Assembly (NCBI GenBank): GCA_029227035.1 | Contig: JAQXZD010000017.1 | Coordinates: 1-64,000, forward strand | Length of the DNA: 64,000 bases | Direction of reading: 5' to 3' | Source of the DNA: Lachnospiraceae bacterium | Lineage (GTDB): Bacteria > Bacillota > Clostridia > Lachnospirales > Lachnospiraceae | In this document: piece by piece, positions 35,168-43,978 of the stretch | Layout of the letters: each line of letters begins with the position of its first letter | How positions within the stretch are numbered: position 1 is the stretch's first letter | The notes under the pieces: model-generated | Database searches by the model: none | Told to the model about the DNA's origin: nothing | The model's input: only the letters and a program-made list of their open reading frames with translations | Position numbers and translations under genes: made by a program

Positions 35168-35196
35168 TTTATACTTGTTTTCCATTCATTTGTCAA
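35168..35196 (-). promoter_or_regulatory. hup sigma-A promoter
   Basis: TTGACA (35196-35191), 17 bases, TATAAA (35173-35168) on the minus strand, about 70 bases before the hup ATG. Confidence 0.85.
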
Positions 35197-35227
35197 GGCA
35201 AAAAGCCCATTTTTGGCGCTTTTTGCC
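35197..35227 (-). terminator. hairpin ending the PEGA lipoprotein gene
   Basis: GGCAAAAAGC (35227-35218 on the minus strand) pairs perfectly with GCTTTTTGCC (35206-35197). The T run is within the 3' arm, and the hup -35 TTGACA follows at once. It is terminator-like but has no free T tract. Confidence 0.6.
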
Positions 35228-35262
35228 ACTTAAAATCAAACAAAAACATGAAACAAAAATCG

Positions 35263-36483
35263 TCAGTTTGTCACAAGAGAACTGGCCTCATTCATTCCGG
35301 AAATTAAATCCTTAATTAAATCCAGTTCGTCCTGCCGCTTTTCACTCTCACTCTGGGTATCCTGCTGCGAACTCTCACTTTCGCTCTCCGTTTCCTTCTC
35401 CTGGGTGTCCTGCGATCCTGTATCCGAAGTAATTGTCTCGGTTTCGTCTTCTTCGTCCTTCAGTTCAATGACAATCGTAGACTTCGGAGAATTGACATAA
35501 AGATTTCTCTCCCACGGATCAAACCCATCCGCATAAACAGAAAGCTTGTGCAGACCATAGGTCAGCTTAACCGGCTTCTCATAATCCACTTCTTTTCCAT
35601 CCAGCATGAGAATGGCATCCTCCACATCAATGACAAACTGTATCTTTCCGGACTTCGGACCTTCACCCTTAATCTTGTCCAGATCCACCGTTGTGGTCTC
35701 TCCCCGGACAATGGTAACCTCCGTGCTTCCGCCCCAGCCGTTGTTTGCCACCGAAACCTCATAGGTTCCCTCCGGAATCTGTATCTGCATGTCCGGCGTA
35801 ATCTCAGAAAAATACCGCGTTCCCACCTGCACGAAGCTTCCTTCAAACAGCTCGGTATTGACAAGCTTAAGCGTTCCCTGCGCATTTACAATATTGACGG
35901 AGAGAATCTGCTTTCCGATTCCCACCACGGACAATGTATCCCCGCTTCTGATGTCCTCCATGCTCACCTGCATGTCACCGGAAAACACATGCGTTGTCTC
36001 ATCATACCTGTACTTACTGTCCGCAATCTTGAGCATCTGAAGCTCCGTGTTAACCGAGAAGCGCTGGATGTTATCATACACCCACGCCTGATCCGACACC
36101 GTAGCCTCCGTCAGAATGCCCTCATCATTGACTTCCCCGATGGTAATCAAAAGTCCCTGGCGAAACGAAGCAATCGTTGTCCGGTTTCCGTACTTGTCAT
36201 AAAAACGGGTTCCGGTTCCATAATAATACCGATACTCCATCCCATTGGCATAGCGATAAAGCTGCAGGGTTTCCTCCGTCTGATCGACCGCCGAAATCAG
36301 ATACATCTCCTGCTCATTCGTGCTTTCCTCTTCCGTCTGTGTCTCCCTCTGCTCAGCAAGCGAATGATGGAAATAGGTCATTCCATCCTCCTCCTGCTTT
36401 TTCCCACAGCCTGCCAGTATCCCCGTAAGCAGGAACAACATGGCGCAATATGTAATTATCTTCTGTATCTTTCTCTTTTCCAT
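35263..36483 (-). CDS. lipoprotein with PEGA domain
   Basis: A 406-residue lipoprotein: signal with lipobox LAGC (Cys26), a long outer region with repeated small beta domains, and a PEGA domain (about 282-350, VEDAILMLDGKEV). It ends in a Glu/Ser/Thr-rich tail (about 352-390), perhaps a wall-spanning spacer. PEGA domains are found on surface proteins and often bind wall or partner proteins; the function here is unknown. It lies 21 bases after the cotS-like gene, so a sporulation link is possible. Confidence 0.78.
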   Translation of the reverse strand: MEKRKIQKIITYCAMLFLLTGILAGCGKKQEEDGMTYFHHSLAEQRETQTEEESTNEQEMYLISAVDQTEETLQLYRYANGMEYRYYYGTGTRFYDKYGNRTTIASFRQGLLITIGEVNDEGILTEATVSDQAWVYDNIQRFSVNTELQMLKIADSKYRYDETTHVFSGDMQVSMEDIRSGDTLSVVGIGKQILSVNIVNAQGTLKLVNTELFEGSFVQVGTRYFSEITPDMQIQIPEGTYEVSVANNGWGGSTEVTIVRGETTTVDLDKIKGEGPKSGKIQFVIDVEDAILMLDGKEVDYEKPVKLTYGLHKLSVYADGFDPWERNLYVNSPKSTIVIELKDEEDETETITSDTGSQDTQEKETESESESSQQDTQSESEKRQDELDLIKDLISGMNEASSLVTN

Positions 36484-36504
36484 ACCTCTTAGTATACCTT
36501 ATTC

Positions 36505-37479
36505 TCATAATAAAGAAAATAAATTTTCCAAAAAATCTGTCCGTGCCGGTTCCACCGCAATCATACGATTCATTTTTTCAATGTTCCGCTCCGACACCCA
36601 TGCCTTGTGGGAATTACTGTAATGATTGGATATTTTCCAGAATTTCTCCGGAAAAAGCAGCAGCACATAAACCAGTTTCCACTCATAGGCAGACAATTCC
36701 CTCTTTTTGTCATATGCCTCCAGAAGCCGCATGCCAAGCTTTCTGTCCCAACTGTTCTTCTCCATCATCTTGCGCAAGAAATTGGCAAGATCCACCACCG
36801 GCTCATTACAACACAGATTTTCAAAATTAATAATTCGCATTCCATCTGCCGTATGTAACGCATTATGCTGGTTAAAGTCCCCGTGACAGAGTTTGTGGCA
36901 GTTTCCGCTTTTTTTCTCCTGCTCCAGAAACGCAACGGCCTCAGAAGCATTCTCAATATAATGTGCATACTGCTCCAGAAACTTCCTCTCAAACTCATTG
37001 TGGCTTTTTCTGGTTCTGACATAATTCTTTACTTTAATCAGTTCCCGATAACGCCGCCTATACATTTCCGCCGGTTCATTCCGCTCATTTCGCATAAATT
37101 CCGGAATCTCCGCCGTACATTGCAAAAGCACCGTATGCAGCCCGGCAAGGCAGTCCAGCGCACCCTCCATATCCTCTTCCCTTCCCGTACTGCACTCGCT
37201 TCCCTGAACCATATCCTTCAGACAGTAACGCATGCCGGACTCATCCTCCGCCAGCGCCTCTCCCTCCTTTGTCACAAGAATCTGCTCTGCCGGAAATCCT
37301 TGTTCCTTAATCTCCTGCAGTATGCTGCGCAAAAATGCCGCTCTCTCCTTCGAGCCACGAAACGGGGCCAGCAGCTTGATTCCCCGATCGGTTTCACAGA
37401 TAAAAACTCCCCTTCCCTTCGAGATCTGTTTTATATCCAAGTCGTACTGCTCTAATATCGTCTCCGGCTGATTATACAA
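36505..37479 (-). CDS. CotS-family spore coat kinase-like protein
   Basis: A 324-residue protein of the CotS/YsxE/YutH family, which has an aminoglycoside-phosphotransferase fold. The catalytic-loop-like LCHGDFNQHN and the following INFENLCCNEPVVDLANFLR are visible; an N replaces the usual D of the DFG-like IDFE motif. A coat or coat-assembly role in the mother cell is inferred from the family. The start is taken as TTG at 37479, since GGGAGGGG stands just upstream; an ATG five codons earlier has no ribosome site. The start sits on the cca terminator. Confidence 0.82.
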   Translation of the reverse strand: MYNQPETILEQYDLDIKQISKGRGVFICETDRGIKLLAPFRGSKERAAFLRSILQEIKEQGFPAEQILVTKEGEALAEDESGMRYCLKDMVQGSECSTGREEDMEGALDCLAGLHTVLLQCTAEIPEFMRNERNEPAEMYRRRYRELIKVKNYVRTRKSHNEFERKFLEQYAHYIENASEAVAFLEQEKKSGNCHKLCHGDFNQHNALHTADGMRIINFENLCCNEPVVDLANFLRKMMEKNSWDRKLGMRLLEAYDKKRELSAYEWKLVYVLLLFPEKFWKISNHYSNSHKAWVSERNIEKMNRMIAVEPARTDFLENLFSLL

Positions 37480-37523
37480 AAAAACCCCTCCCATATGATT
37501 TCACTGTGTTTTATCATATGAGA
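37478..37523 (-). terminator. cca terminator hairpin over the cotS-like start
   Basis: TCTCATATGAT (37523-37513 on the minus strand) pairs with ATCATATGGGA (37499-37489, one wobble), loop 13 bases, then GGGG and T7 (37484-37478). The 3' arm and its flank carry the GGGAGGGG ribosome site, and the T tract ends in the TTG start. Confidence 0.75.
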
Positions 37524-37541
37524 CGAGGTTTGGTTTTATGC
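37513..37541 (-). promoter_or_regulatory. sigma-E-like promoter of the cotS-like gene
   Basis: GCATAA (37541-37536), 15 bases, CATATGAT (37520-37513), within the last codons of cca; the -10 contains the cca stop. The start point would be near 37507, in the hairpin loop. Confidence 0.55.
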
Positions 37542-38854
37542 GCTAGCTCCAGCAATTTCTCTCTGGTATTCAGTTCCGGCTTCTCCAGCACTTCTTCAAA
37601 CAAATCGTCCAGCACTTCGCCCAGTTCCTTGCCCGGTTTCATTCCCATGGCAATCAGATCTCTTCCGCTTATTGCCAGATCTTTCTTCTGCACACACTGG
37701 TTCTGCCGTATAATTTCATGGCATACATCTTCATACCGGTTTAAATAGTCCAGCTTTTCTTCACGCTCATACAGGCTCTGCGCCAGCATATCCGCACGCT
37801 TTACCTCAAAAAGCTCTTCCATATATTCCGTGCCGATCCTGCTCATGGCTCTTCTGATGTTGCGCGGGGTAATCTCCGGACGTTCATCGTGATACCGCAC
37901 CAGCCTGCACACCTTTGCCGTAGTATCATTGTCAAATTTCAGACGGCGCAGAATCTCTCTTGCCATCTTCTCTCCCTCAACCGGATGTACCTTGAAATGA
38001 TCCTGACCGCTTTCATCCGTTGTCCGGCACACAGGCTTTGCCACATCATGAAGCAACATGGTAAGACGCAGCACCTTGTCTGCCCGAATCTCCTGCAAGG
38101 CATGTATCGTATGCTCTCCCACCGTATACATGTGATGCGGCGTATTCTGTTCACTTTCCATCATCCGGTCAAATTCCGGCAAAAACACCTTTGAAAGTCC
38201 CAGTTCATATAAAAGCCTCATCTCCTCCGGATGATCCGAAGTAATGAGCTTCACCAGTTCCATCTGAATCCGTTCTGCGCTGACCTTCTGCAGCCGCTCT
38301 GCAAGCTCTGCAATCGCCTGCTGCGTGCTTTCCTCAATGGAAAAGCCAAGCTGTGCCGCAAAACGCAGTGCCCTGAGCATCCGCAGGGCATCTTCGTCAA
38401 AGCGGTCATGTGGATTCCCGACGCAGCGGATAATTCCCGCCTGCAAATCGGAAATCCCGTCAAATGCATCCACCAGGCCTGCGCGGTCATTATATGCCAT
38501 CGCATTGATGGTAAAATCCCGCCGCTTCAAGTCCTCCAGAAGATTTCCGGTAAAGACCACCTCTTTCGGATGACGGGCATCCTCATACTCTCCGTCAATC
38601 CGGTAGGTAGTCACCTCATATCCGGTATGATCCAGCATCACCGTCACGGTTCCATGCTGAATTCCGGTGTCTATGGTTCTGCGAAAAAGAGCCTTGACTT
38701 CCTGCGGATGTGCAGATGTGGTGATGTCCCAGTCTTTGGGTTCTCTCCCCAACAGGGCATCCCTGACGCAGCCGCCCACAGCATAGGCCTCATAGCCGTT
38801 TTGCTGCAACCGGCCGATTATTTGGTTTACATGTTCCGGTAATTTCATTCTCAT
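37514..38854 (-). CDS. cca: CCA tRNA nucleotidyltransferase
   Basis: Adds or repairs the 3' CCA of tRNAs, needed here since tRNA-Tyr lacks an encoded CCA. It is 446 residues with class II motifs YAVGGCVRDALLGREPKDWDITT (about 20-45), FTINAMAYN, and an RNA-binding region. A later HD-type domain carries HDVAKP at about 268. The ATG overlaps the stop of the GGDEF gene by four bases (ATGA). Confidence 0.95.
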   Translation of the reverse strand: MRMKLPEHVNQIIGRLQQNGYEAYAVGGCVRDALLGREPKDWDITTSAHPQEVKALFRRTIDTGIQHGTVTVMLDHTGYEVTTYRIDGEYEDARHPKEVVFTGNLLEDLKRRDFTINAMAYNDRAGLVDAFDGISDLQAGIIRCVGNPHDRFDEDALRMLRALRFAAQLGFSIEESTQQAIAELAERLQKVSAERIQMELVKLITSDHPEEMRLLYELGLSKVFLPEFDRMMESEQNTPHHMYTVGEHTIHALQEIRADKVLRLTMLLHDVAKPVCRTTDESGQDHFKVHPVEGEKMAREILRRLKFDNDTTAKVCRLVRYHDERPEITPRNIRRAMSRIGTEYMEELFEVKRADMLAQSLYEREEKLDYLNRYEDVCHEIIRQNQCVQKKDLAISGRDLIAMGMKPGKELGEVLDDLFEEVLEKPELNTREKLLELAHKTKPRLI

Positions 38855-41800
38855 AAAAATGCGTAGTGTCCTTTTTCTCCTGTCTTAACCGTATAGAGCA
38901 AATCATCCGCCTTATTGATAAGAGAATCCACATCTTCTGCTTTCCGGACATCCTTAGCCCTGGCAATACCGATGGAACAGGTAATCAGGCGCTCCTGATT
39001 CATCACCACCTCATGCCCCAGATGCTTTTCAATCTGCTTTTTAAAGCCCTCGCTTGCATAAATCTGTGCATATATCTCTTTGGCAATCGCCTCCAGCTCC
39101 TGCTTCTCATCCGTGTCAAGTATAATGATAAACTCATCTCCGCCGAATCGGCTGACAAAACCGCGTTCCTTTGTGGTCTCCTGGAAAATAGCCGCCATTT
39201 CCTTAAGAACCAGATCTCCGATATCATGCCCGTAAGTATCATTATAATGCTTGAAATTGTCCAGATCGATAAACATCAGTCCCATGCCCTGCGGCTTGCC
39301 GGACTCACGAATCTGTTCCACCTTGCGGCGAATCTCCTCATACATGCCTGTCCGGTTATAGATTCCTGTCAGCATATCCGTGGATGCCGCCATCTGCAGC
39401 TTGCGATTGACTTCATGTACCCTCTGATTTGCCTCCATTCGCTTAATGGAATGCTCCATCTCGCGAAACAGCAGCCTGTAAAAATTAAGGTCTGATTCAT
39501 TCAGCATATATCGCTCAATAGATCCATGCCAGTTATCTTTCATGTATACATAAGCAATCAGCAGACTTGTCAGCTTGTCGTTTCGCACATACGGAACCGC
39601 CACAAAGGAACAGACATTGTCCACTCCAAAGTATGAAATAATATCCTGATGCTCCAAAAAGCCGTCCCCGATTTTCGATACCACAATTCCCTGCGGCGTA
39701 TCCTCCATTTCCTGACAGATCTTGCGCAACACACTGTCCGGTATTTCAAGACCGGTATCATTGTAGAAAATATTCGGATTACCTTTCTGACAGCAGATAT
39801 ATAATGCACAGTCCAGATTAAAATGATTCTCAAAAATACCGATTGCATTCTGCACCATGAAAAGTATATCCTGATCGTTTACATCAATCAGCTTCTGCCA
39901 CGAGGCAACAAACTCCATCTGATCCTTCACAATTGCATATTCCCGCAATATCGCTTCCTGCTTAATCAGACTCTCAATATCCTCCTCCGGGATGCTCTCC
40001 TTATCCCGGTAGTCGCTCATATCGACTTCCGCCAAAAGGTCTTTCGGAAAACTCTCCCGCATCCGGCAGTCATGTTCCTTTCTCTGTTCCAGAAGCTCTT
40101 TTTCCTGCTCGTAACCCTCCTTCATTTCCATCTCTTTGTATAATTCCATCTTCTTTTCATGGAAAATACGATAACTGAAGAACTGATTGCCTTCTGTTTT
40201 CTCCAGAAACGTCTCCGCCCTTTCAAAATCAGACAAAGCTTCTTCGTTTTCCCCACCGGCCTGTTTCAACAATGCCATTGCAAAATGATACAGGAACAAA
40301 TCGTCATCACACTTTGCGAAGTCATGAATCATTTCCGCATTCTGCTTTTCTTTTTCTATTACATAATTCAAAAACTGGCTGCAGTTAAGCAGATATCTCT
40401 CACAGTTGAAGCTGTCGTGCTGCAATATGCTCACCAATGCAAGCAAGGCATATAACTTTGACAAATTGACAACCCGCAGGCTGTTCAGATGCAGTTTTTC
40501 AACAATCTTGAGGATAAGCTGCAAATCGTTTTCCGCTTCCTTGTATCTCTCCTGCATCACATAACTCAGGGAACGGTTATAATAAACTTCTGCTGCTTCC
40601 TCCAGCATCTGCAGATGATAAAAAATCTCTATCGCCCTGTTGTAATAAGGTTCCGACTCATCATTTCTGCACATGGCACTTAAGTTGTATCCCATCGCCG
40701 AAAAAGTTCTTCCTGCGAGGACATCATCATAAGTCTCCATAAACTGATAATTCCGCACCAGAGACTGCATGGCAATCTCATTCATGCCGTTGTATGCCGC
40801 CAGCATAATATTTTTCTGATAAGCTTCATTCACAAGCTGCTCATTTCCGATTTCCTTGGCAAGCGTAACTCCTTTGTCCAGATAATACGGCAGCTCGCCT
40901 CTGTGATATGCCTGCTCCAAAACCTCAGGCTTATTGTCATAGGCGTAGATATACACATGAGCCAGATAATTATTGTACTGGTACTTCTTCATTTTCTCAA
41001 TCAGACTGTCATCAATCTGTATATCCTGCAGAAAATAAAAGATGTTATACCAGCCGGACATCCGCGCCGTAACCGCCAGAATCTCCGAGCGGAAGATGAG
41101 TTTCTCATCCCCGTATTCTTCCGCTTCCTTTTTGGCAAGGCTTGCATACATTTCCGCCTCTTCCAGCTTTCCCTGATACATAAAGCCGGTAGCCTTCAGG
41201 TAATTGCACTCCCAGCGATAAAAATGCTCTCTTCTGTCCTGCGTAATCTTGGCCGCCTCTGACACCATCTCCAATGCCTTGGAGAGCTCACCCAGCAAAA
41301 TGGAATTACGCGCATAGAGAATATAATATTCATGCTTAACGGCATCGTCCATGGATGCATCTTCAAATTTCAGTTTCTGCTCCACTTTCTGAAAAAAATC
41401 TTCTGCCTGCTCATAATCCAGAAAGCCTATGATATTTTTAATCTCCGACAGCATGTCCGCATAATTTCCACGCAGCTCAACACTGTCATTTTTTTCCCTT
41501 ATTTTCTGTCGTCCCGAATTACCGATACTGTAGACTCTGTTGTCGTCCCTTAAACGTTCCACAATCTTGTCCCAGACGTCGGATGCCGAGCTGATATGCG
41601 CCCGCATCTCACTGACTCCCAGTACCAGTCCGATATTTTTGGACGGATTGTCAATCAGTTGGCACACCAGTTCCATCGTACTGCGTCCCGTCATCTGAAA
41701 ACGGTTGATTACAATTACCAGAGGATGCACTTTGGCAAGCGCCCGAAGCATCTGTGCAATTGCTTTCGTCATACGCCCCTGCTCGTAAGCGACCTCATTT

Positions 41801-42159
41801 AACAGGACATCTTCTCTTCTCTCACAGATTCCGTTCTCATAATAACTGAGAAAAAGAGGTTTCTGCAGTTCATACACTCCGCACTCTTCCAGAAATGCCG
41901 CAAAGTCCTCATTGACATACAGGCGGTACATATCGCAGATAACATCCAGAAACGGCGCATACGCCCCTGCCAGTGTCCCGTGTTCAAACTCATGCCATGC
42001 AATATATACGTTATCCTTCCGCTTCTGATAACGCTCCAGATTCTTGAGCACTGCAATCGAAAAATCATTGTAATAGCTTGCCAGAACAATGTTTTTTTCT
42101 TCTTTGCCAACCCGTCTGTACACCTGCTCTATTACGCCATTATAATACTTATCAATCAT
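38851..42159 (-). CDS. 1102-residue TPR-GAF-GGDEF diguanylate cyclase-like protein
   Basis: The C terminus is a GGDEF domain (about 930-1100) with an intact GGDEF at 1006-1010, so c-di-GMP synthesis is likely. No RxxD inhibitory site is seen five residues upstream. Before it lie a GAF-like region (about 760-900) and a long helical TPR-like array (about 240-680). The N-terminal 220 residues resemble the ATPase-like part of STAND/transcription-activator proteins, with LVIVINRFQ as a Walker-B-like strand, but no clear P-loop. It overlaps cca by four bases. A strong promoter is at 42223-42251. Confidence 0.85.
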   Translation of the reverse strand: MIDKYYNGVIEQVYRRVGKEEKNIVLASYYNDFSIAVLKNLERYQKRKDNVYIAWHEFEHGTLAGAYAPFLDVICDMYRLYVNEDFAAFLEECGVYELQKPLFLSYYENGICERREDVLLNEVAYEQGRMTKAIAQMLRALAKVHPLVIVINRFQMTGRSTMELVCQLIDNPSKNIGLVLGVSEMRAHISSASDVWDKIVERLRDDNRVYSIGNSGRQKIREKNDSVELRGNYADMLSEIKNIIGFLDYEQAEDFFQKVEQKLKFEDASMDDAVKHEYYILYARNSILLGELSKALEMVSEAAKITQDRREHFYRWECNYLKATGFMYQGKLEEAEMYASLAKKEAEEYGDEKLIFRSEILAVTARMSGWYNIFYFLQDIQIDDSLIEKMKKYQYNNYLAHVYIYAYDNKPEVLEQAYHRGELPYYLDKGVTLAKEIGNEQLVNEAYQKNIMLAAYNGMNEIAMQSLVRNYQFMETYDDVLAGRTFSAMGYNLSAMCRNDESEPYYNRAIEIFYHLQMLEEAAEVYYNRSLSYVMQERYKEAENDLQLILKIVEKLHLNSLRVVNLSKLYALLALVSILQHDSFNCERYLLNCSQFLNYVIEKEKQNAEMIHDFAKCDDDLFLYHFAMALLKQAGGENEEALSDFERAETFLEKTEGNQFFSYRIFHEKKMELYKEMEMKEGYEQEKELLEQRKEHDCRMRESFPKDLLAEVDMSDYRDKESIPEEDIESLIKQEAILREYAIVKDQMEFVASWQKLIDVNDQDILFMVQNAIGIFENHFNLDCALYICCQKGNPNIFYNDTGLEIPDSVLRKICQEMEDTPQGIVVSKIGDGFLEHQDIISYFGVDNVCSFVAVPYVRNDKLTSLLIAYVYMKDNWHGSIERYMLNESDLNFYRLLFREMEHSIKRMEANQRVHEVNRKLQMAASTDMLTGIYNRTGMYEEIRRKVEQIRESGKPQGMGLMFIDLDNFKHYNDTYGHDIGDLVLKEMAAIFQETTKERGFVSRFGGDEFIIILDTDEKQELEAIAKEIYAQIYASEGFKKQIEKHLGHEVVMNQERLITCSIGIARAKDVRKAEDVDSLINKADDLLYTVKTGEKGHYAFL

Positions 42160-42222
42160 GCCCTACTCCCCTCTGTAAAGTCACAATTCCATTGATGCAC
42201 GCTACGAAAATTTCCTATAAAA

Positions 42223-42251
42223 ATAATATGCCAAACCTCACATATTGTCAA
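42223..42251 (-). promoter_or_regulatory. promoter of the GGDEF gene
   Basis: TTGACA (42251-42246), 17 bases, TATTAT (42228-42223) on the minus strand. The spacer is occupied by one arm of the rluA terminator. Confidence 0.8.
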
Positions 42252-42258
42252 GGTTTGG
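42231..42258 (-). terminator. terminator of the RluA-family gene
   Basis: CCAAACCT (42258-42251 on the minus strand) pairs with AGGTTTGG (42238-42231), followed by a T-rich ATTATTTTTAT. It includes the stop codon of the upstream gene. Confidence 0.7.
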
Positions 42259-42954
42259 TATATTGTTCATCGCCGTTATTTCTTTGCCTCGCGGGCATAT
42301 TTCATAGACCATTTTCCGGTTGTTTTCCGGATGTATAAAATCAATGTGATAAGAGCAGAGCGAAAGCTCTCCGTTTCCTCCTTTTCCGTACTTTGCATCC
42401 CCGCAAATCGGTATGCCGTGATGTGCCAGTTGCACACGGATCTGATGGTGTCTGCCGGTATGCAGCGTAATGTCCAGCAATGCCTTGTCCTCTTTTTCCG
42501 CCACCAGTCTGTAATCAAGCTTTGCTTTCCTGGCTCCTTTCGTTCCTGCGGGAACAACGGAAGATATATTTGTCCCTGCCTGAAAAAGGATTTCATCGCA
42601 GAACGTACCCTCTTTTTCCAGCCCGGTTGCTTTCGCAAAATCCGCATTTTTCTCAGGAAGCTGTACCAGTGCATAATACTTTTTCCCTATTGAGCGTTTT
42701 TGTATCTGTGCCGAAAGTCCTGCTGCCGCCTTTGGAGTCTTTGCAAAAAGCATGACGCCTTCCACCGGCTGGTCCAGCCTGTGCACCACACCGATATAAG
42801 GGCTTTCGCCCTTCTGCGCCCTGTAATTTTTCAACAGGCTTACCATATCTTTTTGCCCGATACGTTTCGTCTCCACCGCAATCCCTGCCGGCTTATAGCA
42901 CACCATAAGTGCCTGATCTTCATAAAGAATATCCAGTTTTTCCGTTTTCATCAT
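42238..42954 (-). CDS. RluA-family pseudouridine synthase
   Basis: Isomerises uridines in rRNA or tRNA. It is 238 residues with GVVHRLDQPVEGVMLFAKT (catalytic Asp in HRLD), YYALVQ, and the C-terminal GRHHQIRVQLAHHGIPICGDAKYG. No S4 domain is present, so it is the short RluA subtype; the modified position cannot be told. AAAGGAACGGG precedes the ATG. It is divergent from thiT. Confidence 0.92.
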   Translation of the reverse strand: MMKTEKLDILYEDQALMVCYKPAGIAVETKRIGQKDMVSLLKNYRAQKGESPYIGVVHRLDQPVEGVMLFAKTPKAAAGLSAQIQKRSIGKKYYALVQLPEKNADFAKATGLEKEGTFCDEILFQAGTNISSVVPAGTKGARKAKLDYRLVAEKEDKALLDITLHTGRHHQIRVQLAHHGIPICGDAKYGKGGNGELSLCSYHIDFIHPENNRKMVYEICPRGKEITAMNNIPNLDNM

Positions 42955-42979
42955 TAATTCCCGTTCCTTTTATTAAAAA

Positions 42980-43008
42980 ATTATAATATATTCCTTTCCG
43001 AATGACAA
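42980..43008 (-). promoter_or_regulatory. promoter of the RluA-family gene
   Basis: TTGTCA (43008-43003), 17 bases, TATAAT (42985-42980) on the minus strand; it is back to back with the thiT promoter. Confidence 0.8.
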
Positions 43009-43027
43009 GACAGCACAAAAAATCCAC

Positions 43028-43056
43028 TTGACAGATGTTTCGCTTCTCCCTATAAT
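43028..43056 (+). promoter_or_regulatory. thiT promoter, perfect consensus
   Basis: TTGACA (43028-43033), exactly 17 bases, TATAAT (43051-43056). Both hexamers are perfect sigma-A consensus. Transcription would begin a few bases before the TPP aptamer. Confidence 0.9.
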
Positions 43057-43074
43057 TTGCTTGTAAAAAAAATA

Positions 43075-43163
43075 GGAACGCTAGGGGAGCACATCGCTGA
43101 GATTGGATGCAGAGCATTCTAACCCTCACTACTTGAACCGGGTAATACCGGCGTAAGGAAGCA
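43075..43163 (+). promoter_or_regulatory. TPP riboswitch (THI box)
   Basis: Conserved segments in order: CTAGGGGAGC, GCTGAGATTG, then ACTTGAACCGGG and GTAATACCGGCGTAAGGAAG. These are the TPP-binding core. It controls thiT through the hairpin at 43180-43210. Confidence 0.93.
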
Positions 43164-43179
43164 TACAAAAGATGTCTTT

Positions 43180-43210
43180 CCTCTTTGCGTGCAGTAAGGA
43201 GGCCTTTTTT
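43180..43210 (+). promoter_or_regulatory. thiT expression-platform hairpin
   Basis: CCTCTTTG (43180-43187) pairs with TAAGGAGG (43195-43202; two wobbles), burying the thiT ribosome site. CC and T6 follow up to the ATG. It could block ribosomes, end transcription, or both. Confidence 0.65.
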
Positions 43211-43897
43211 ATGAGCAAAATTTTTTTCCGTCCCACCGACGAGTGGGGTGACGATGCCGTCAAAATGACCACAACCGGCATCCTGACCGTGGTCGCAGTC
43301 ATTGTAATTCTAATTGCTGTCGCACTGATTGTGTACCGCATTCATTCCAAGCAGAAATCCTTTAAAATCACAACAAAACAATTGGTCTTTTCTGCTATGG
43401 CAATCGCACTTGCCACGGTTACTTCCATGATTAAACTGTTTGACCTGCCTATGGGTGGTTCGGTAACACTTTTAAGCATGTTCTTTATTGTGTTTGTGGG
43501 CTATCTGTACGGGCCTTACGCAGGCATTCTGACCGGTATGGCTTATGGACTTCTGCAATTTGTTCTGGAGCCGATTTTCTACACAATTCCGCAGATGCTT
43601 GTGGACTATCCGCTGGCTTTTGGCGCGCTTGGCCTGGCAGGCTTTTTTGCCGGCAAAAAGCACGGTCTTGTAATCGGCTACATTTTCGGAGTATGCGGAA
43701 GATTTGTATTTGCATTTCTCTCCGGTATTCTTTTCTTTGCATCTTATGCGCCGGAAGGAATGAATGTCGCATTGTACTCCATTGTGTACAATGGTTCTTA
43801 TCTGCTTCCGGAAGCAGTAATTACCGTTGTGATTTTGCTGATTCCGCCTGTAAACAAGGCGCTGCAGCATGTAAAGCAAATTGCGGAAAGTTCCTGA
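43211..43897 (+). CDS. thiT: thiamin ECF transporter S component ThiT
   Basis: Membrane thiamin-binding subunit of an ECF transporter. It is 228 residues with a core of six membrane segments and the ThiT-like GGSVTLLSMFFIVFVGYLYGPYAG and YGLLQFVLEPIFYT. There is an extra 50-residue N-terminal part with one more membrane segment, longer than usual ThiT. The ATG at 43211 has AAGGAGG eight bases upstream; an earlier in-frame ATG (43172) lies in the regulatory leader. Its TPP riboswitch supports the thiamin assignment. Confidence 0.92.
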   Translation: MSKIFFRPTDEWGDDAVKMTTTGILTVVAVIVILIAVALIVYRIHSKQKSFKITTKQLVFSAMAIALATVTSMIKLFDLPMGGSVTLLSMFFIVFVGYLYGPYAGILTGMAYGLLQFVLEPIFYTIPQMLVDYPLAFGALGLAGFFAGKKHGLVIGYIFGVCGRFVFAFLSGILFFASYAPEGMNVALYSIVYNGSYLLPEAVITVVILLIPPVNKALQHVKQIAESS

Positions 43898-43934
43898 TAC
43901 CAATTTTTACATAAGAATAAAAATGGTTTAGAAC

Positions 43935-43963
43935 TTGACAAAATTACTCTTTCGGTTTATTCT
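43935..43963 (+). promoter_or_regulatory. orphan sigma-A promoter
   Basis: TTGACA (43935-43940), 17 bases, TATTCT (43958-43963). Predicted start near 43970. It is followed by a short GTCC/GGAC stem and no annotated gene. Confidence 0.65.
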
Positions 43964-43978
43964 ATTGTCAGTCCGTTT

